From the NCBI GenBank assembly GCA_002298885.1, contig DBMK01000151.1, forward strand, positions 1-9,290: DNA of 9,290 nt, given 5' to 3'. The notes under the pieces are model-generated. The model did not search any database. It saw nothing but the letters and a program-made list of their open reading frames with translations, and was not told the origin of the DNA. Positions 1-6,061 of this stretch are shown in pieces. A program made the translations under genes and the position numbers. This DNA is from Anaerolineaceae bacterium UBA700 (GTDB lineage: Bacteria > Chloroflexota > Anaerolineae > Anaerolineales > Anaerolineaceae). Each line of letters starts with the position of its first letter. Position 1 is the first letter of the stretch.

Positions 1-132
1 GAAACGTGCTCCAGGAGAAGGGGCCGGAGGAGGAGGCCCGTTTTCTTCCTCACCCAATACACCTGTAAATCTACCTCTGGGTAGCCATCGTTCAATTAAA
101 GGATCTGCTCCCTTATACTCTGGCCCTTGCAT
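1..132 (-). CDS. Possible partial hypothetical protein running off the left edge
   Basis: Reading leftward from an ATG at 132, a frame stays open for 44 codons to the edge of the window. It begins MQGPEYKGADPLIERW and passes through a proline-rich stretch (NGPPPPAPSPG). The first ~20 bases overlap the end of the small gene that stops at 113, which is the kind of short overlap seen between co-translated genes. No clear Shine-Dalgarno sequence precedes the ATG, so translation would have to be coupled to the upstream gene. Alternatively, the upstream small gene has suffered a frameshift near position 135 and both pieces belong to one protein. I do not recognise a family. The call rests only on an open frame of modest length with plausible composition. 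Confidence 0.35.
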   Translation of the reverse strand, partial: MQGPEYKGADPLIERWLPRGRFTGVLGEEENGPPPPAPSPGARF

Positions 133-313
133 GGCTTTGCACCGTCGACCGCTTGTCAGCCTTCTGACCAAACACCAGCCCGCCCAGCCACTTCGACACC
201 ATCTCATACCAGGGCCGGTGAGTTTCCTGATCTACCGACTTGTGATTAATTTGTTCCATTAATCTTTCTTCGCGTTCCTTATAGATAATATATTCAGACC
301 GTGGATCGATCAT
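113..313 (-). CDS. Small hypothetical protein, 66 aa
   Basis: The start is well supported: on the minus strand the sequence AAGGAG lies 9 bases upstream of the ATG at 313, with the surrounding GGAAAGGAGATAACC close to an ideal ribosome-binding site. The protein is hydrophilic and charged in its first 40 residues (EYIIYKEREERLMEQ, likely a short helix). It has a short hydrophobic patch around residues 43-50 (WLGGLVFG) and a basic tail. There is no signal peptide and no cysteine or histidine metal motif. I do not recognise the family. It is divergent from the large regulator and shares the 314-583 control region with it. Its last bases overlap another open frame that leaves the window, so the true C-terminus may differ if the sequence contains a frameshift. 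Confidence 0.6.
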   Translation of the reverse strand: MIDPRSEYIIYKEREERLMEQINHKSVDQETHRPWYEMVSKWLGGLVFGQKADKRSTVQSHARARV

Positions 314-390
314 TTTGGTTATCTCCTTTCCGAAACTTTCGTCTTATTGCTTGCGTTTTGTTATGCATACTATACCGGTTTCGCCTCGCC

Positions 391-436
391 AATTCACCCT
401 TCCCCAGGGAGGGGATTAAGGAGGGAAAAAGGAGGG
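391..436 (+). repeat. G-rich intergenic hairpin element, copy 1
   Basis: A pyrimidine arm CCCTTCC (397-403) can pair with GGGAGGG (407-413) around a 3-base loop, with one G-T pair. It is followed by a G-rich tail in which GGAGGG occurs twice (420-425 and 431-436). It resembles the elements at 3305-3342 and 4124-4175 in layout (pyrimidine arm, purine arm, G-rich tail) and orientation. The tail contains GGGA/GGGG/GGG/GGG runs that might form a G-quadruplex with long loops. The last AGGAGG also sits where a ribosome-binding site would be for the leader ORF starting at 444. There is no T-tract after the stem, so it is not a standard terminator. Confidence 0.5.
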
Positions 437-443
437 TTAATTA

Positions 444-578
444 ATGGCCGGGTTCGCGCCGCCGCTTGATATAATTTTTGGGTTTGGTTACAATCAAACC
501 GTTAATGCCGGCATTATTTTTATCCACCCATGGCGGCCCGTTTCGTACGGGCCTGTAACAAGGGAATCTCGCCGTTAA
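444..578 (+). CDS. Candidate 44-codon leader ORF upstream of the regulator
   Basis: An ATG at 444 is preceded by AGGAGG (430-435) at an 8-base spacing, the best ribosome-binding site anywhere upstream of the regulator. The frame runs 44 codons, starting MAGFAPPLDIIFGFGYNQ and ending at TAA (576-578). That is five bases before the ATG at 584, the start I prefer for the regulator, which itself lacks a well-spaced ribosome-binding site. This layout suggests translational coupling. Against it: the AGGAGG belongs to a G-rich repeat, the two best promoter candidates for the regulator lie inside this ORF, and the peptide resembles no family I know. If those promoters are the real ones, this ORF is not transcribed. 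Confidence 0.3.
   Translation: MAGFAPPLDIIFGFGYNQTVNAGIIFIHPWRPVSYGPVTRESRR
466..494 (+). promoter_or_regulatory. Candidate sigma70-type promoter TTGATA-N17-TACAAT
   Basis: The -35 TTGATA (466-471) and -10 TACAAT (489-494) each match the housekeeping consensus at 5 of 6 positions, with the ideal 17-base spacer. Transcription would start near 501. That gives a leader of about 30 bases to the ATG at 530, or about 83 bases to the preferred ATG at 584. Confidence 0.5.
467..475 (+). promoter_or_regulatory. Alternative extended -10 promoter TGATATAAT
   Basis: A perfect TATAAT (470-475) is preceded by TG one base upstream (467-468), which is an extended -10 motif. The region 17 bases further upstream is GC-rich and shows no -35. 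It overlaps the -35 box of the other candidate, so only one of the two is likely to dominate. Confidence 0.35.
481..500. promoter_or_regulatory. Inverted repeat over the -10, possible operator
   Basis: GGTTTG (481-486) and CAAACC (495-500) are perfect inverted copies separated by 8 bases. The -10 hexamer TACAAT falls inside the spacer. A dimeric repressor bound here would block the promoter at 466-494. Which protein binds is not shown by the sequence. Autoregulation by the adjacent LuxR-type protein is one possibility. Confidence 0.35.
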
Positions 579-583
579 ACATT

Positions 584-3292
584 ATGGCCGATCTCGTAGA
601 ACCCCTCACCAAACGCGAGCTTGAAATCCTGTCCCTCCTCGGCGCAGGCCGCTCCAACGCCGAAATCGCCGCCAGCCTGAGCCTGGCGCTCAGCTCGGTC
701 AAGTGGTACGCCCAGCAGATCTACACAAAGCTGGGCGTCGAAAACCGTCGGCAGGCCGTGGCCCGGGCGGCCGAGTTGGGTCTCCTCGACCATCCCAAAC
801 ACCTCTCCCCGCCGGAGACCCCGCCAGCCAGGCTCCACAACCTGCCAGCCCAACTCACCTCTTTCATCGGGCGCGAAAAAGAGCTCGCCGCCCTTCGCGA
901 GCAGTTCCTCGCCCGCGGGGCGCGCCTGGTCACCCTCACAGGCTCCGGCGGCACCGGCAAAACCCGCCTGGCCCTGCGCGCCGCTAGCCAGCTTCTGGAA
1001 AAGTTCCCCCAGGGCGTCTGGCTGGTGGAATTTGCGCCCTTATCCGACCCGGCCCTGCTTCCCAGGGCCATCGCCAGGGCCCTTGGGGTGCACGAAGATC
1101 CCCAGCAGGATGCCTACCAGCTTCTCTCCGGCTATCTGCACAGCCGTCAGGCTCTGCTGATCCTGGATAACTGCGAGCACGTGGTCGAAGCCGCCGCCGC
1201 CCTGGCGGCCCGCCTGCTGCAGGATTGCCCCCAGCTTCGCATCCTGGCCACCAGCCGCGAGATCCTCGGCGTGGAAGGAGAAACGCCGTACCTCTGCCCT
1301 TCCCTCTCCCTTCCGGCCGGAGCCTCTCAATTTAAGGATCTGGCAGAGAGTGAGGCAGTGCGCCTGTTCGTCGAACGCGCCCAGACCTATGCTCCCGGCT
1401 TCACCCTCACCGAGAGCAACGCCCCGCTGGTGGAGCGCATTTGCCGGCGCATCGACGGCATCCCCCTGGCCATCGAGTTGGCTGCGGCGCGCACTCGTAT
1501 GCTCTCGCTCGAACAAATCGCCGCCCGGCTGGATAATGCCTTCCGCCTGCTCACCGGCGGCAGCCGCTCGGTCCTCCCCCGCCACCAGACCCTCAAGGCG
1601 CTTATCGATTGGTCGTACAACCTGCTTTCCGAGGAAGAGCGCCTGCTCCTGCTGCGCCTATCGGTATTCGCCGGCGAGTGGACCCTCGAAGCCGCCGAGG
1701 TGATTTGCGCCGATGAAGGCCCCACCCCCCGCCTGCCTTCGGATCAGGTTATGGACCTGCTGGGGCAGTTGATCGATAAATCCCTCATCCAGATCGACCG
1801 CGCCCAAGAGCCGGATCCCCGCTACCGCATGCTCGAAACCGTCCGCCAGTACGGTCGTGAGCGGCTGTCCGAAGGCGGCGGTGCCGAAGGCCTGCGCGAG
1901 CGCCACCTGGATTATTTCCTCGACCTGGCCGTGCGCGCCGAGCCCAACTTCCGCACCGGAGAAGGCCGGCGTTGGCTCGATGCCCTGGACCGCGAAATAG
2001 ATAATATCCGCCTGGCCCTGGATTGGTCGCTCTGCGGATCGCTGGACAAGGGACTGTATCTTGCCGCCCTGCTGCAGTGGTTATGGCACAACCGCGACCA
2101 CCGCCTCGAAGGGGTAGAGTGGCTGGAAAAGCTGCTCGCGGCGGAGGAGCTTCAGCCGCGCACCCAGTCGTACTGGATCGCCCGCGGCCGGGCGCTGAAC
2201 ACTTTGACCTATTTGTCGGTCCGTTCCGTGGTCGGCGACCCGGCCCTGGCTCGCGAGCGCGGCCTGGAGAGCCAGGCCATTTTCCAAAAGCTGGTCGACG
2301 AGCAGGGAGAGGCCTTTCGGCGTGACCTGGCGATTTCGCACTTCTCAATGATCACCACCCCGCAAGAGGGCATAGAGTGCCGGCAGATCTTCCAATCCCT
2401 GCACGATACATTTTATGTTGCCGAATGCGATCTTTATTTAGTTGCTATGTTTATGGAAGAAAACGATTTAGACAAGGCAGAGTTTTTTAATGAAGAACAG
2501 CTCACCCTGCGCAAAGAATTGGGCGACCAGGACGGGGAGGGTTTCGCCTTGTATCTCTCTGCCACCATCGCCGCCTTCCGTGGCGAGCACGAGAAGGCGA
2601 TTGATTTTGCCAAACAGAGCCTGGACTGCTTCGAAACGGTGGGCAACCGCGAAATGTTGGATACCTCCCGATCCACCCTGCTTCTTACCGCCATGACCCG
2701 CGGGGATTACCGCCAGGTCGGTGAGCAGATCGAAATTCTCCGTGTGCTGGGGCAGGAGCTCAGCAGCCGCATCCCGCTGATTGAGGCCTTCACCTACGAA
2801 GCCTACGTTGCCTGGGCGCTCGAGGAGTACGACCGGGCCGTTCTAAGCGCCCAGAAAGCCCTGGATTTGACCGGCAATCTCCCCTTCACCTGGAAGAAGC
2901 TCGCCTTGTACATTCTCGGGCGCGTGGCGTTGTCTCAAGGAGATTATGCCCAGGCCAGGGATTACCTGTTGCAAGCGCTCACCAAGGCCAAAATAACCCA
3001 GATGTTCAACGACCAGAACGCTATCCAGGCCTTGGGCGTGCTGGCAGCCGCCCAGCAGCAGCACCACCGCGCCGCCATATTATTCGGTGCCCAGGATGGC
3101 CTGGCCAGTTGGGCGCTCAACATCCTCTGCCCTGCCGAGCGCAGCCAATACGAGCACGCCCTGTCCGTCTCCCGCGCCGCCCTCGGAGACGATGCCTTCA
3201 CCTCCGCCTGGCAATCCGGCCGCTCTATGACTGAAGACCAGGTCCGGCAATATGCGCAAGAAAATCCTTCGGAAATCTCTGGCGAGCAATAA
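584..3292 (+). CDS. LuxR-type HTH / NB-ARC-like ATPase transcriptional regulator
   Basis: A large signal-integrating regulator of about 902 residues, numbered here from the ATG at 584. Residues 8-62 are a LuxR/GerE helix-turn-helix (LTKRELEILSLL, SNAEIAASL, SSVKWYAQQIYTKLGV). An NB-ARC/STAND ATPase module follows. It opens with TSFIGRE (residues 92-98), then Walker A GSGGTGKT (120-127, Lys126), Walker B LLILDN (Asp195), the sensor-like ATSRE (222-226) and GIPLA (292-296). Roughly the last 400 residues are helical, TPR-like repeats, the usual ligand- or partner-sensing part. In STAND proteins ATP binding switches oligomerisation; here that would present the DNA-binding domain. It has no membrane segment, so it is cytoplasmic. 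An in-frame ATG at 530 would add 18 residues. I prefer 584 because homologous HTH domains begin a few residues after the start; neither ATG has a good ribosome-binding site. A stretch around 2400-2500 is markedly AT-richer than the rest. Confidence 0.9.
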   Translation: MADLVEPLTKRELEILSLLGAGRSNAEIAASLSLALSSVKWYAQQIYTKLGVENRRQAVARAAELGLLDHPKHLSPPETPPARLHNLPAQLTSFIGREKELAALREQFLARGARLVTLTGSGGTGKTRLALRAASQLLEKFPQGVWLVEFAPLSDPALLPRAIARALGVHEDPQQDAYQLLSGYLHSRQALLILDNCEHVVEAAAALAARLLQDCPQLRILATSREILGVEGETPYLCPSLSLPAGASQFKDLAESEAVRLFVERAQTYAPGFTLTESNAPLVERICRRIDGIPLAIELAAARTRMLSLEQIAARLDNAFRLLTGGSRSVLPRHQTLKALIDWSYNLLSEEERLLLLRLSVFAGEWTLEAAEVICADEGPTPRLPSDQVMDLLGQLIDKSLIQIDRAQEPDPRYRMLETVRQYGRERLSEGGGAEGLRERHLDYFLDLAVRAEPNFRTGEGRRWLDALDREIDNIRLALDWSLCGSLDKGLYLAALLQWLWHNRDHRLEGVEWLEKLLAAEELQPRTQSYWIARGRALNTLTYLSVRSVVGDPALARERGLESQAIFQKLVDEQGEAFRRDLAISHFSMITTPQEGIECRQIFQSLHDTFYVAECDLYLVAMFMEENDLDKAEFFNEEQLTLRKELGDQDGEGFALYLSATIAAFRGEHEKAIDFAKQSLDCFETVGNREMLDTSRSTLLLTAMTRGDYRQVGEQIEILRVLGQELSSRIPLIEAFTYEAYVAWALEEYDRAVLSAQKALDLTGNLPFTWKKLALYILGRVALSQGDYAQARDYLLQALTKAKITQMFNDQNAIQALGVLAAAQQQHHRAAILFGAQDGLASWALNILCPAERSQYEHALSVSRAALGDDAFTSAWQSGRSMTEDQVRQYAQENPSEISGEQ

Positions 3293-3304
3293 GGAAGGAT
3301 TGCT

Positions 3305-3342
3305 CCCCCTTCCCTTCAGGGAAGGGGGCCGGGGGGTTAGGT
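3305..3342 (+). repeat. G-rich intergenic hairpin element, copy 2
   Basis: A perfect 10-bp stem, CCCCCTTCCC (3305-3314) with GGGAAGGGGG (3319-3328), encloses a TTCA loop and is followed by CCGGGGGGTTAGG. It begins 12 bases after the stop codon of the regulator. It could act as a transcription roadblock, but it lacks the T-tract of an intrinsic terminator. Its layout and orientation match the elements at 391-436 and 4124-4175. Confidence 0.6.
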
Positions 3343-3403
3343 CAATTTCATTGTGGTAACTTGCGCACTATACAATAAAATTTATCTTAATAGTATATAT
3401 TAG

Positions 3404-3412
3404 TGATATACT
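3404..3412 (+). promoter_or_regulatory. Extended -10 element for the O-methyltransferase
   Basis: TGATATACT (TG at 3404-3405, TATACT at 3407-3412) fits an extended -10, with no clear -35 upstream. It lies in an AT-rich patch (3365-3412). Transcription would start near 3419, about 26 bases before the ATG at 3445. This excludes the in-frame GTG at 3403 as a start from this promoter. Confidence 0.4.
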
Positions 3413-3444
3413 CCCCCTTAACGTTATCACCCAGGAGGGTCTTA

Positions 3445-4101
3445 ATGCCCTACGAACTGCTTCCCGACCACTTATCAACCTATCTCGATGGACTTGTGCC
3501 GCCCCGCCAGCCTGAAATGCAGGCTATGGAAGCCTACGCCCAAAAAATCGGTTTCAACATTATTGGCACAGCTTCAGGTCAATTCTGCTACCAAATCGCT
3601 CGTATAGCTGGCGCCCGGCGTGTTTTCGAAATGGGGTCCGGCTTTGGCTATTCCACCGCCTGGTTTGCCCGCGCCGTGCAAGAAAACGGCGGCGGTGAGG
3701 TCTACCACGTCGTTTGGGATGCTGGCCTCTCCCAACAGGCGCGCCAGCATCTCGCCGCCCTTGGCTTCGGCAATAACGGCTCGCTGGTTCGTGTAAATTA
3801 TCTGGTCAGTGAAGCCATCCAGGCCCTTAAAGAGACTGAGGGGTCGTTCGACCTGATCTTCAACGACATCGATAAGCACGCCTATCCCGAATCGCTGCCA
3901 GTAATCCACGAAAAGCTGCGCCCGGGCGGCGTATTGATCGTCGATAACCTGCTTTGGCATGGCCGCATCTTCGACCCCGCCGACCAGAATCCCACCACCG
4001 CCGGCGTCAGGGAATTAACCCGCCTCATGACCACGGACCCGTGCTGGATCACCACCATCGTGCCCATTCGGGACGGGGTGCTGGTCGCTTATAAGGTTTA
4101 G
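3445..4101 (+). CDS. SAM-dependent O-methyltransferase (catechol OMT-like)
   Basis: Class I methyltransferase of the metal-dependent O-methyltransferase family (Methyltransf_3), 218 residues, a normal length. It should transfer a methyl group from S-adenosylmethionine to a hydroxyl of a small aromatic or similar acceptor; the substrate cannot be read from sequence. Motif I is VFEMGSGFGYSTAW (residues 60-73). The metal-site signature is FNDIDK (139-144, Asp141) with VDNLLWHGR (166-174, Asp167 and Asn168), preceded by the typical LRPGGVLI. An oddity is that the acidic residue that normally ends strand 2 and holds the ribose of the cofactor appears to be Val90 (VYHVVWDAG); Glu123 keeps the acid of the following GDA-like motif. 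The start at 3445 is chosen because AGGAGG (3433-3438) lies six bases upstream. An upstream in-frame GTG at 3403 has no such site and overlaps the promoter. Confidence 0.88.
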   Translation: MPYELLPDHLSTYLDGLVPPRQPEMQAMEAYAQKIGFNIIGTASGQFCYQIARIAGARRVFEMGSGFGYSTAWFARAVQENGGGEVYHVVWDAGLSQQARQHLAALGFGNNGSLVRVNYLVSEAIQALKETEGSFDLIFNDIDKHAYPESLPVIHEKLRPGGVLIVDNLLWHGRIFDPADQNPTTAGVRELTRLMTTDPCWITTIVPIRDGVLVAYKV

Positions 4102-4123
4102 CTTCAATCAGCCCCTTTCGAAG

Positions 4124-4175
4124 CCCCCCTCCAAAATGCGGTCTTTGCATTTTAGGGAGGGGTTGGGGTAGGTTG
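4124..4175 (+). repeat. G-rich intergenic hairpin element, copy 3
   Basis: CCCCTCC plus AAAATGC (4126-4139) pairs with GCATTTT (4147-4153) and GGAGGGG (4156-4162), giving a 14-bp stem with a 2-base bulge (AG, 4154-4155) and a 7-base loop. A G-rich tail, TTGGGGTAGGTTGG, follows. It begins 22 bases after the methyltransferase stop. There is no T-tract after the stem. Part of the tail (TTGGGG, 4163-4168) could serve as a weak -35 for the next gene. Confidence 0.6.
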
Positions 4176-4190
4176 GCGTCCCTCGATAAT
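4163..4190 (+). promoter_or_regulatory. Possible promoter giving a near-leaderless mRNA
   Basis: GATAAT (4185-4190) matches the -10 consensus at 5 of 6 positions. It ends 11 bases before the ATG at 4202, so transcription would start within a few bases of the start codon. TTGGGG (4163-4168) is a weak -35 at a 16-base spacing. The absence of any Shine-Dalgarno sequence before 4202 fits a leaderless or near-leaderless transcript. Confidence 0.35.
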
Positions 4191-4201
4191 TCAGCTAACC
4201 C

Positions 4202-4918
4202 ATGAGACTCCTCACCTGGAACTGCGCCGGCGCTTTTCGCAAAAAGGCGACACAGCTCGCCGCTTTTTGCCCGGACCTGGCCGTAATCCAGGAGTGCGAA
4301 CGCCCTGAGAAGCTGGCCTTCCCGCCGGAATTCCGTCCCGAGTCGCTCGCCTGGTGCGGCGATCCGGGCGCCGCCAAGGGCGTCGGCGTCTTCGGCTTTT
4401 CCGGCCTGCGGGTGGAAGTTGCCGGCGACGTATATGACCCCGCCATCCGCTACTGCATTCCCCTGCGGGTGACCGGCGCCTGGAATTTCCACCTGGTCGC
4501 CGTCTGGGCCATGCCCCAATCGGTCCCTCGCGGGCCCAGCCACATCGGCCAGGTCTGTCGGGCGCTGGAGGCGTACGCAGGTTTCATCGCCGCCCAGGAT
4601 ACACTCCTGGCGGGCGATTTTAACAGCAACCGCATCTTCGACCGCCCCCGTCGCGCCTGCAATCATTCTGCCGTGGTCGACCAACTGGCGCAGCACGGCA
4701 TTCTCAGCCTCTACCACGAGTACTTCCATGAGCCCCACGGCCAGGAGACCCGCCCCACCTTTTACCTAACCAAGCAGGCCGCCCGCCCGTTCCACCTCGA
4801 TTATCTTTTCGCCCCGTCGCACTGGAGTCAGCGGGTCACCCGCCTTAGCGTCGGTGGTTTCGACGAATGGCGTCCCTGGAGCGATCACTGCCCGGTATTT
4901 GTCGAGTTAGATTTGTGA
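4202..4918 (+). CDS. Endonuclease/exonuclease/phosphatase-family hydrolase
   Basis: A 238-residue metal-dependent phosphodiesterase or nuclease of the EEP (DNase I-like) fold. The ordered catalytic motifs are all present: TWNCAG (Asn7), IQECE (Glu31, metal ligand), GDFNSN (Asp139, Asn141), HLDYLF (Asp200) and WSDHCPV (Asp228, His229). These show an intact active site. Family members cleave DNA or RNA phosphodiesters, inositol phosphates or sphingomyelin, and the sequence does not decide among these. There is no signal peptide, so it is probably cytoplasmic, which makes a nucleic-acid or nucleotide substrate more likely (inference). The ATG at 4202 puts the first beta strand (RLLTWN) at residue 2, as is typical. 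No ribosome-binding site precedes it. Its last 12 bases overlap the end of the convergent flavin enzyme gene. Confidence 0.85.
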   Translation: MRLLTWNCAGAFRKKATQLAAFCPDLAVIQECERPEKLAFPPEFRPESLAWCGDPGAAKGVGVFGFSGLRVEVAGDVYDPAIRYCIPLRVTGAWNFHLVAVWAMPQSVPRGPSHIGQVCRALEAYAGFIAAQDTLLAGDFNSNRIFDRPRRACNHSAVVDQLAQHGILSLYHEYFHEPHGQETRPTFYLTKQAARPFHLDYLFAPSHWSQRVTRLSVGGFDEWRPWSDHCPVFVELDL

Positions 4919-6034
4919 GGATTTGATCAACTTTGCCAGCCGGCGCGAGGCCAGGTTCGATTCGTACAAAAATCCGCGCAGCGAGTCGAAAAACCCCATG
5001 AAATACAGCCCCGCGCAGTTCGTCGGTGCCCCCGAGGCAAAACGCGGCAGGCCGTTGGAGTCGATCAACCCTTCGGGTTCCAGCAGGTCTTCCAGCCCGG
5101 TCTGAAAGCCAGTTGCGAAAATCACCGCGTCGAACGCTTCTTCGGTGCGGTCCGCGTAGACCACCCCGCCCGGCGTAAAGGCGGCCACCGCCGGGCGAAC
5201 ACCCACTTTGCCCGCCTTCAGTGCCGGGGCAAACCCCACATCGATTACCGGCGTGCGGTGCGAAGAGAAAGGCCCCCAGCTTGCCTTCGGCAGACCGAAC
5301 CGGCCAAGGTCGCCCAACGCCAGCCGGGAGAGCACCCTGCCGACTCGATCACTAAATGCAGGCGGAAGTGAGTTCATCACGATGCCGAAGACCTGCGCCG
5401 GCGTGCCCAGGAAATCGCGCGGCACCACCGGCGGTCCGCAGCGCACGCTGATCGCCGCCAGCGCCGCTCCTTGCTCGCTCAGGTCCACCGCGATCTCCAT
5501 CCCGCTGTTCCCGGCCCCGACCACAAGCACCCGATGGTCCTTGTAGGCTCTGCCGCTCTTGTAATCGGCCGAATGCAGGGTCTGCCCTCGGAACTGGCTC
5601 AACCCCGGCCAATCCGGGCATACTGGCCGGCTGTACTGGCCGGTCGCAATCACCACCACCCGTCCCCGCCAGGTTTCTGCCCCCGCCTCCGCCGCCCACT
5701 CTTCGTGTCCATCGTATCTTTCCTGGCGAACACGCCTGACAAGCCTGCCCGACGCTACTTTCAGGTCGAAATGTGCAGCGTAATCGCGCAGGTACTGAGC
5801 ATACTCGTCCTTTGACACATATTTAGGATAATTGCGCGGCATCGGGAAATGCGCCAGCCCGGAATAATCGCGCACCGTGTGCAGGTGCAGGCGCTCGTAG
5901 CGCCGTTCCCACGATTGCCCGATCCGCTCGCCCGCGTCCAAGATGGTTGCCTCCAGCCCAATCTGCTTCAGCGCCCCCGCCGTGCTCAACCCCGCCGGTC
6001 CGCCCCCGATGATCAAAATGTCCGCCTCAGCCAT
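4907..6034 (-). CDS. Flavin-containing monooxygenase-like FAD/NADPH oxidoreductase
   Basis: A 375-residue flavoprotein of the FMO/CzcO/YUCCA-like group, which uses NADPH and O2 to oxygenate nucleophilic or carbonyl substrates. The N-terminal FAD-binding Rossmann motif is IIGGGPAG (residues 8-15). The FMO fingerprint FRGQTLHSADY is at 148-158, the NADPH-binding motif VGAGNSG at 172-178, and the FATGF motif at 306-310. All cofactor motifs are intact. There is no transmembrane anchor. The ATG at 6034 is preferred because it sits four residues before the first beta strand and GAGAGG lies five bases upstream. An in-frame ATG at 6064 is inside a 44-bp palindrome and would add ten basic residues. 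The gene follows the BNR-repeat gene by 79 bases on the same strand and may be co-transcribed with it. Its 3' end overlaps the convergent hydrolase gene. The substrate is unknown. Confidence 0.88.
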   Translation of the reverse strand: MAEADILIIGGGPAGLSTAGALKQIGLEATILDAGERIGQSWERRYERLHLHTVRDYSGLAHFPMPRNYPKYVSKDEYAQYLRDYAAHFDLKVASGRLVRRVRQERYDGHEEWAAEAGAETWRGRVVVIATGQYSRPVCPDWPGLSQFRGQTLHSADYKSGRAYKDHRVLVVGAGNSGMEIAVDLSEQGAALAAISVRCGPPVVPRDFLGTPAQVFGIVMNSLPPAFSDRVGRVLSRLALGDLGRFGLPKASWGPFSSHRTPVIDVGFAPALKAGKVGVRPAVAAFTPGGVVYADRTEEAFDAVIFATGFQTGLEDLLEPEGLIDSNGLPRFASGAPTNCAGLYFMGFFDSLRGFLYESNLASRRLAKLIKSSQI

Positions 6035-6061
6035 GCCCGCCTCTCTTCTGCTCCTTAAATA

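Noticed and set aside
1040..2348. Several minus-strand and alternate-frame ORFs of 80-190 codons within the regulator gene
   Set aside because: They overlap a gene with intact HTH and ATPase motifs. They show no domains or start signals and are frame shadows of high-GC coding sequence.
3305..3342. Intrinsic terminator of the regulator gene
   Set aside because: The stem is perfect, but G-rich sequence rather than a T-tract follows it, and similar elements occur in two other gaps, so it is recorded as a repeat.
3403..3444. GTG at 3403 as the start of the O-methyltransferase
   Set aside because: It overlaps the likely -10 element and has no ribosome-binding site, while ATG 3445 has AGGAGG six bases upstream and matches the family's N-terminus.
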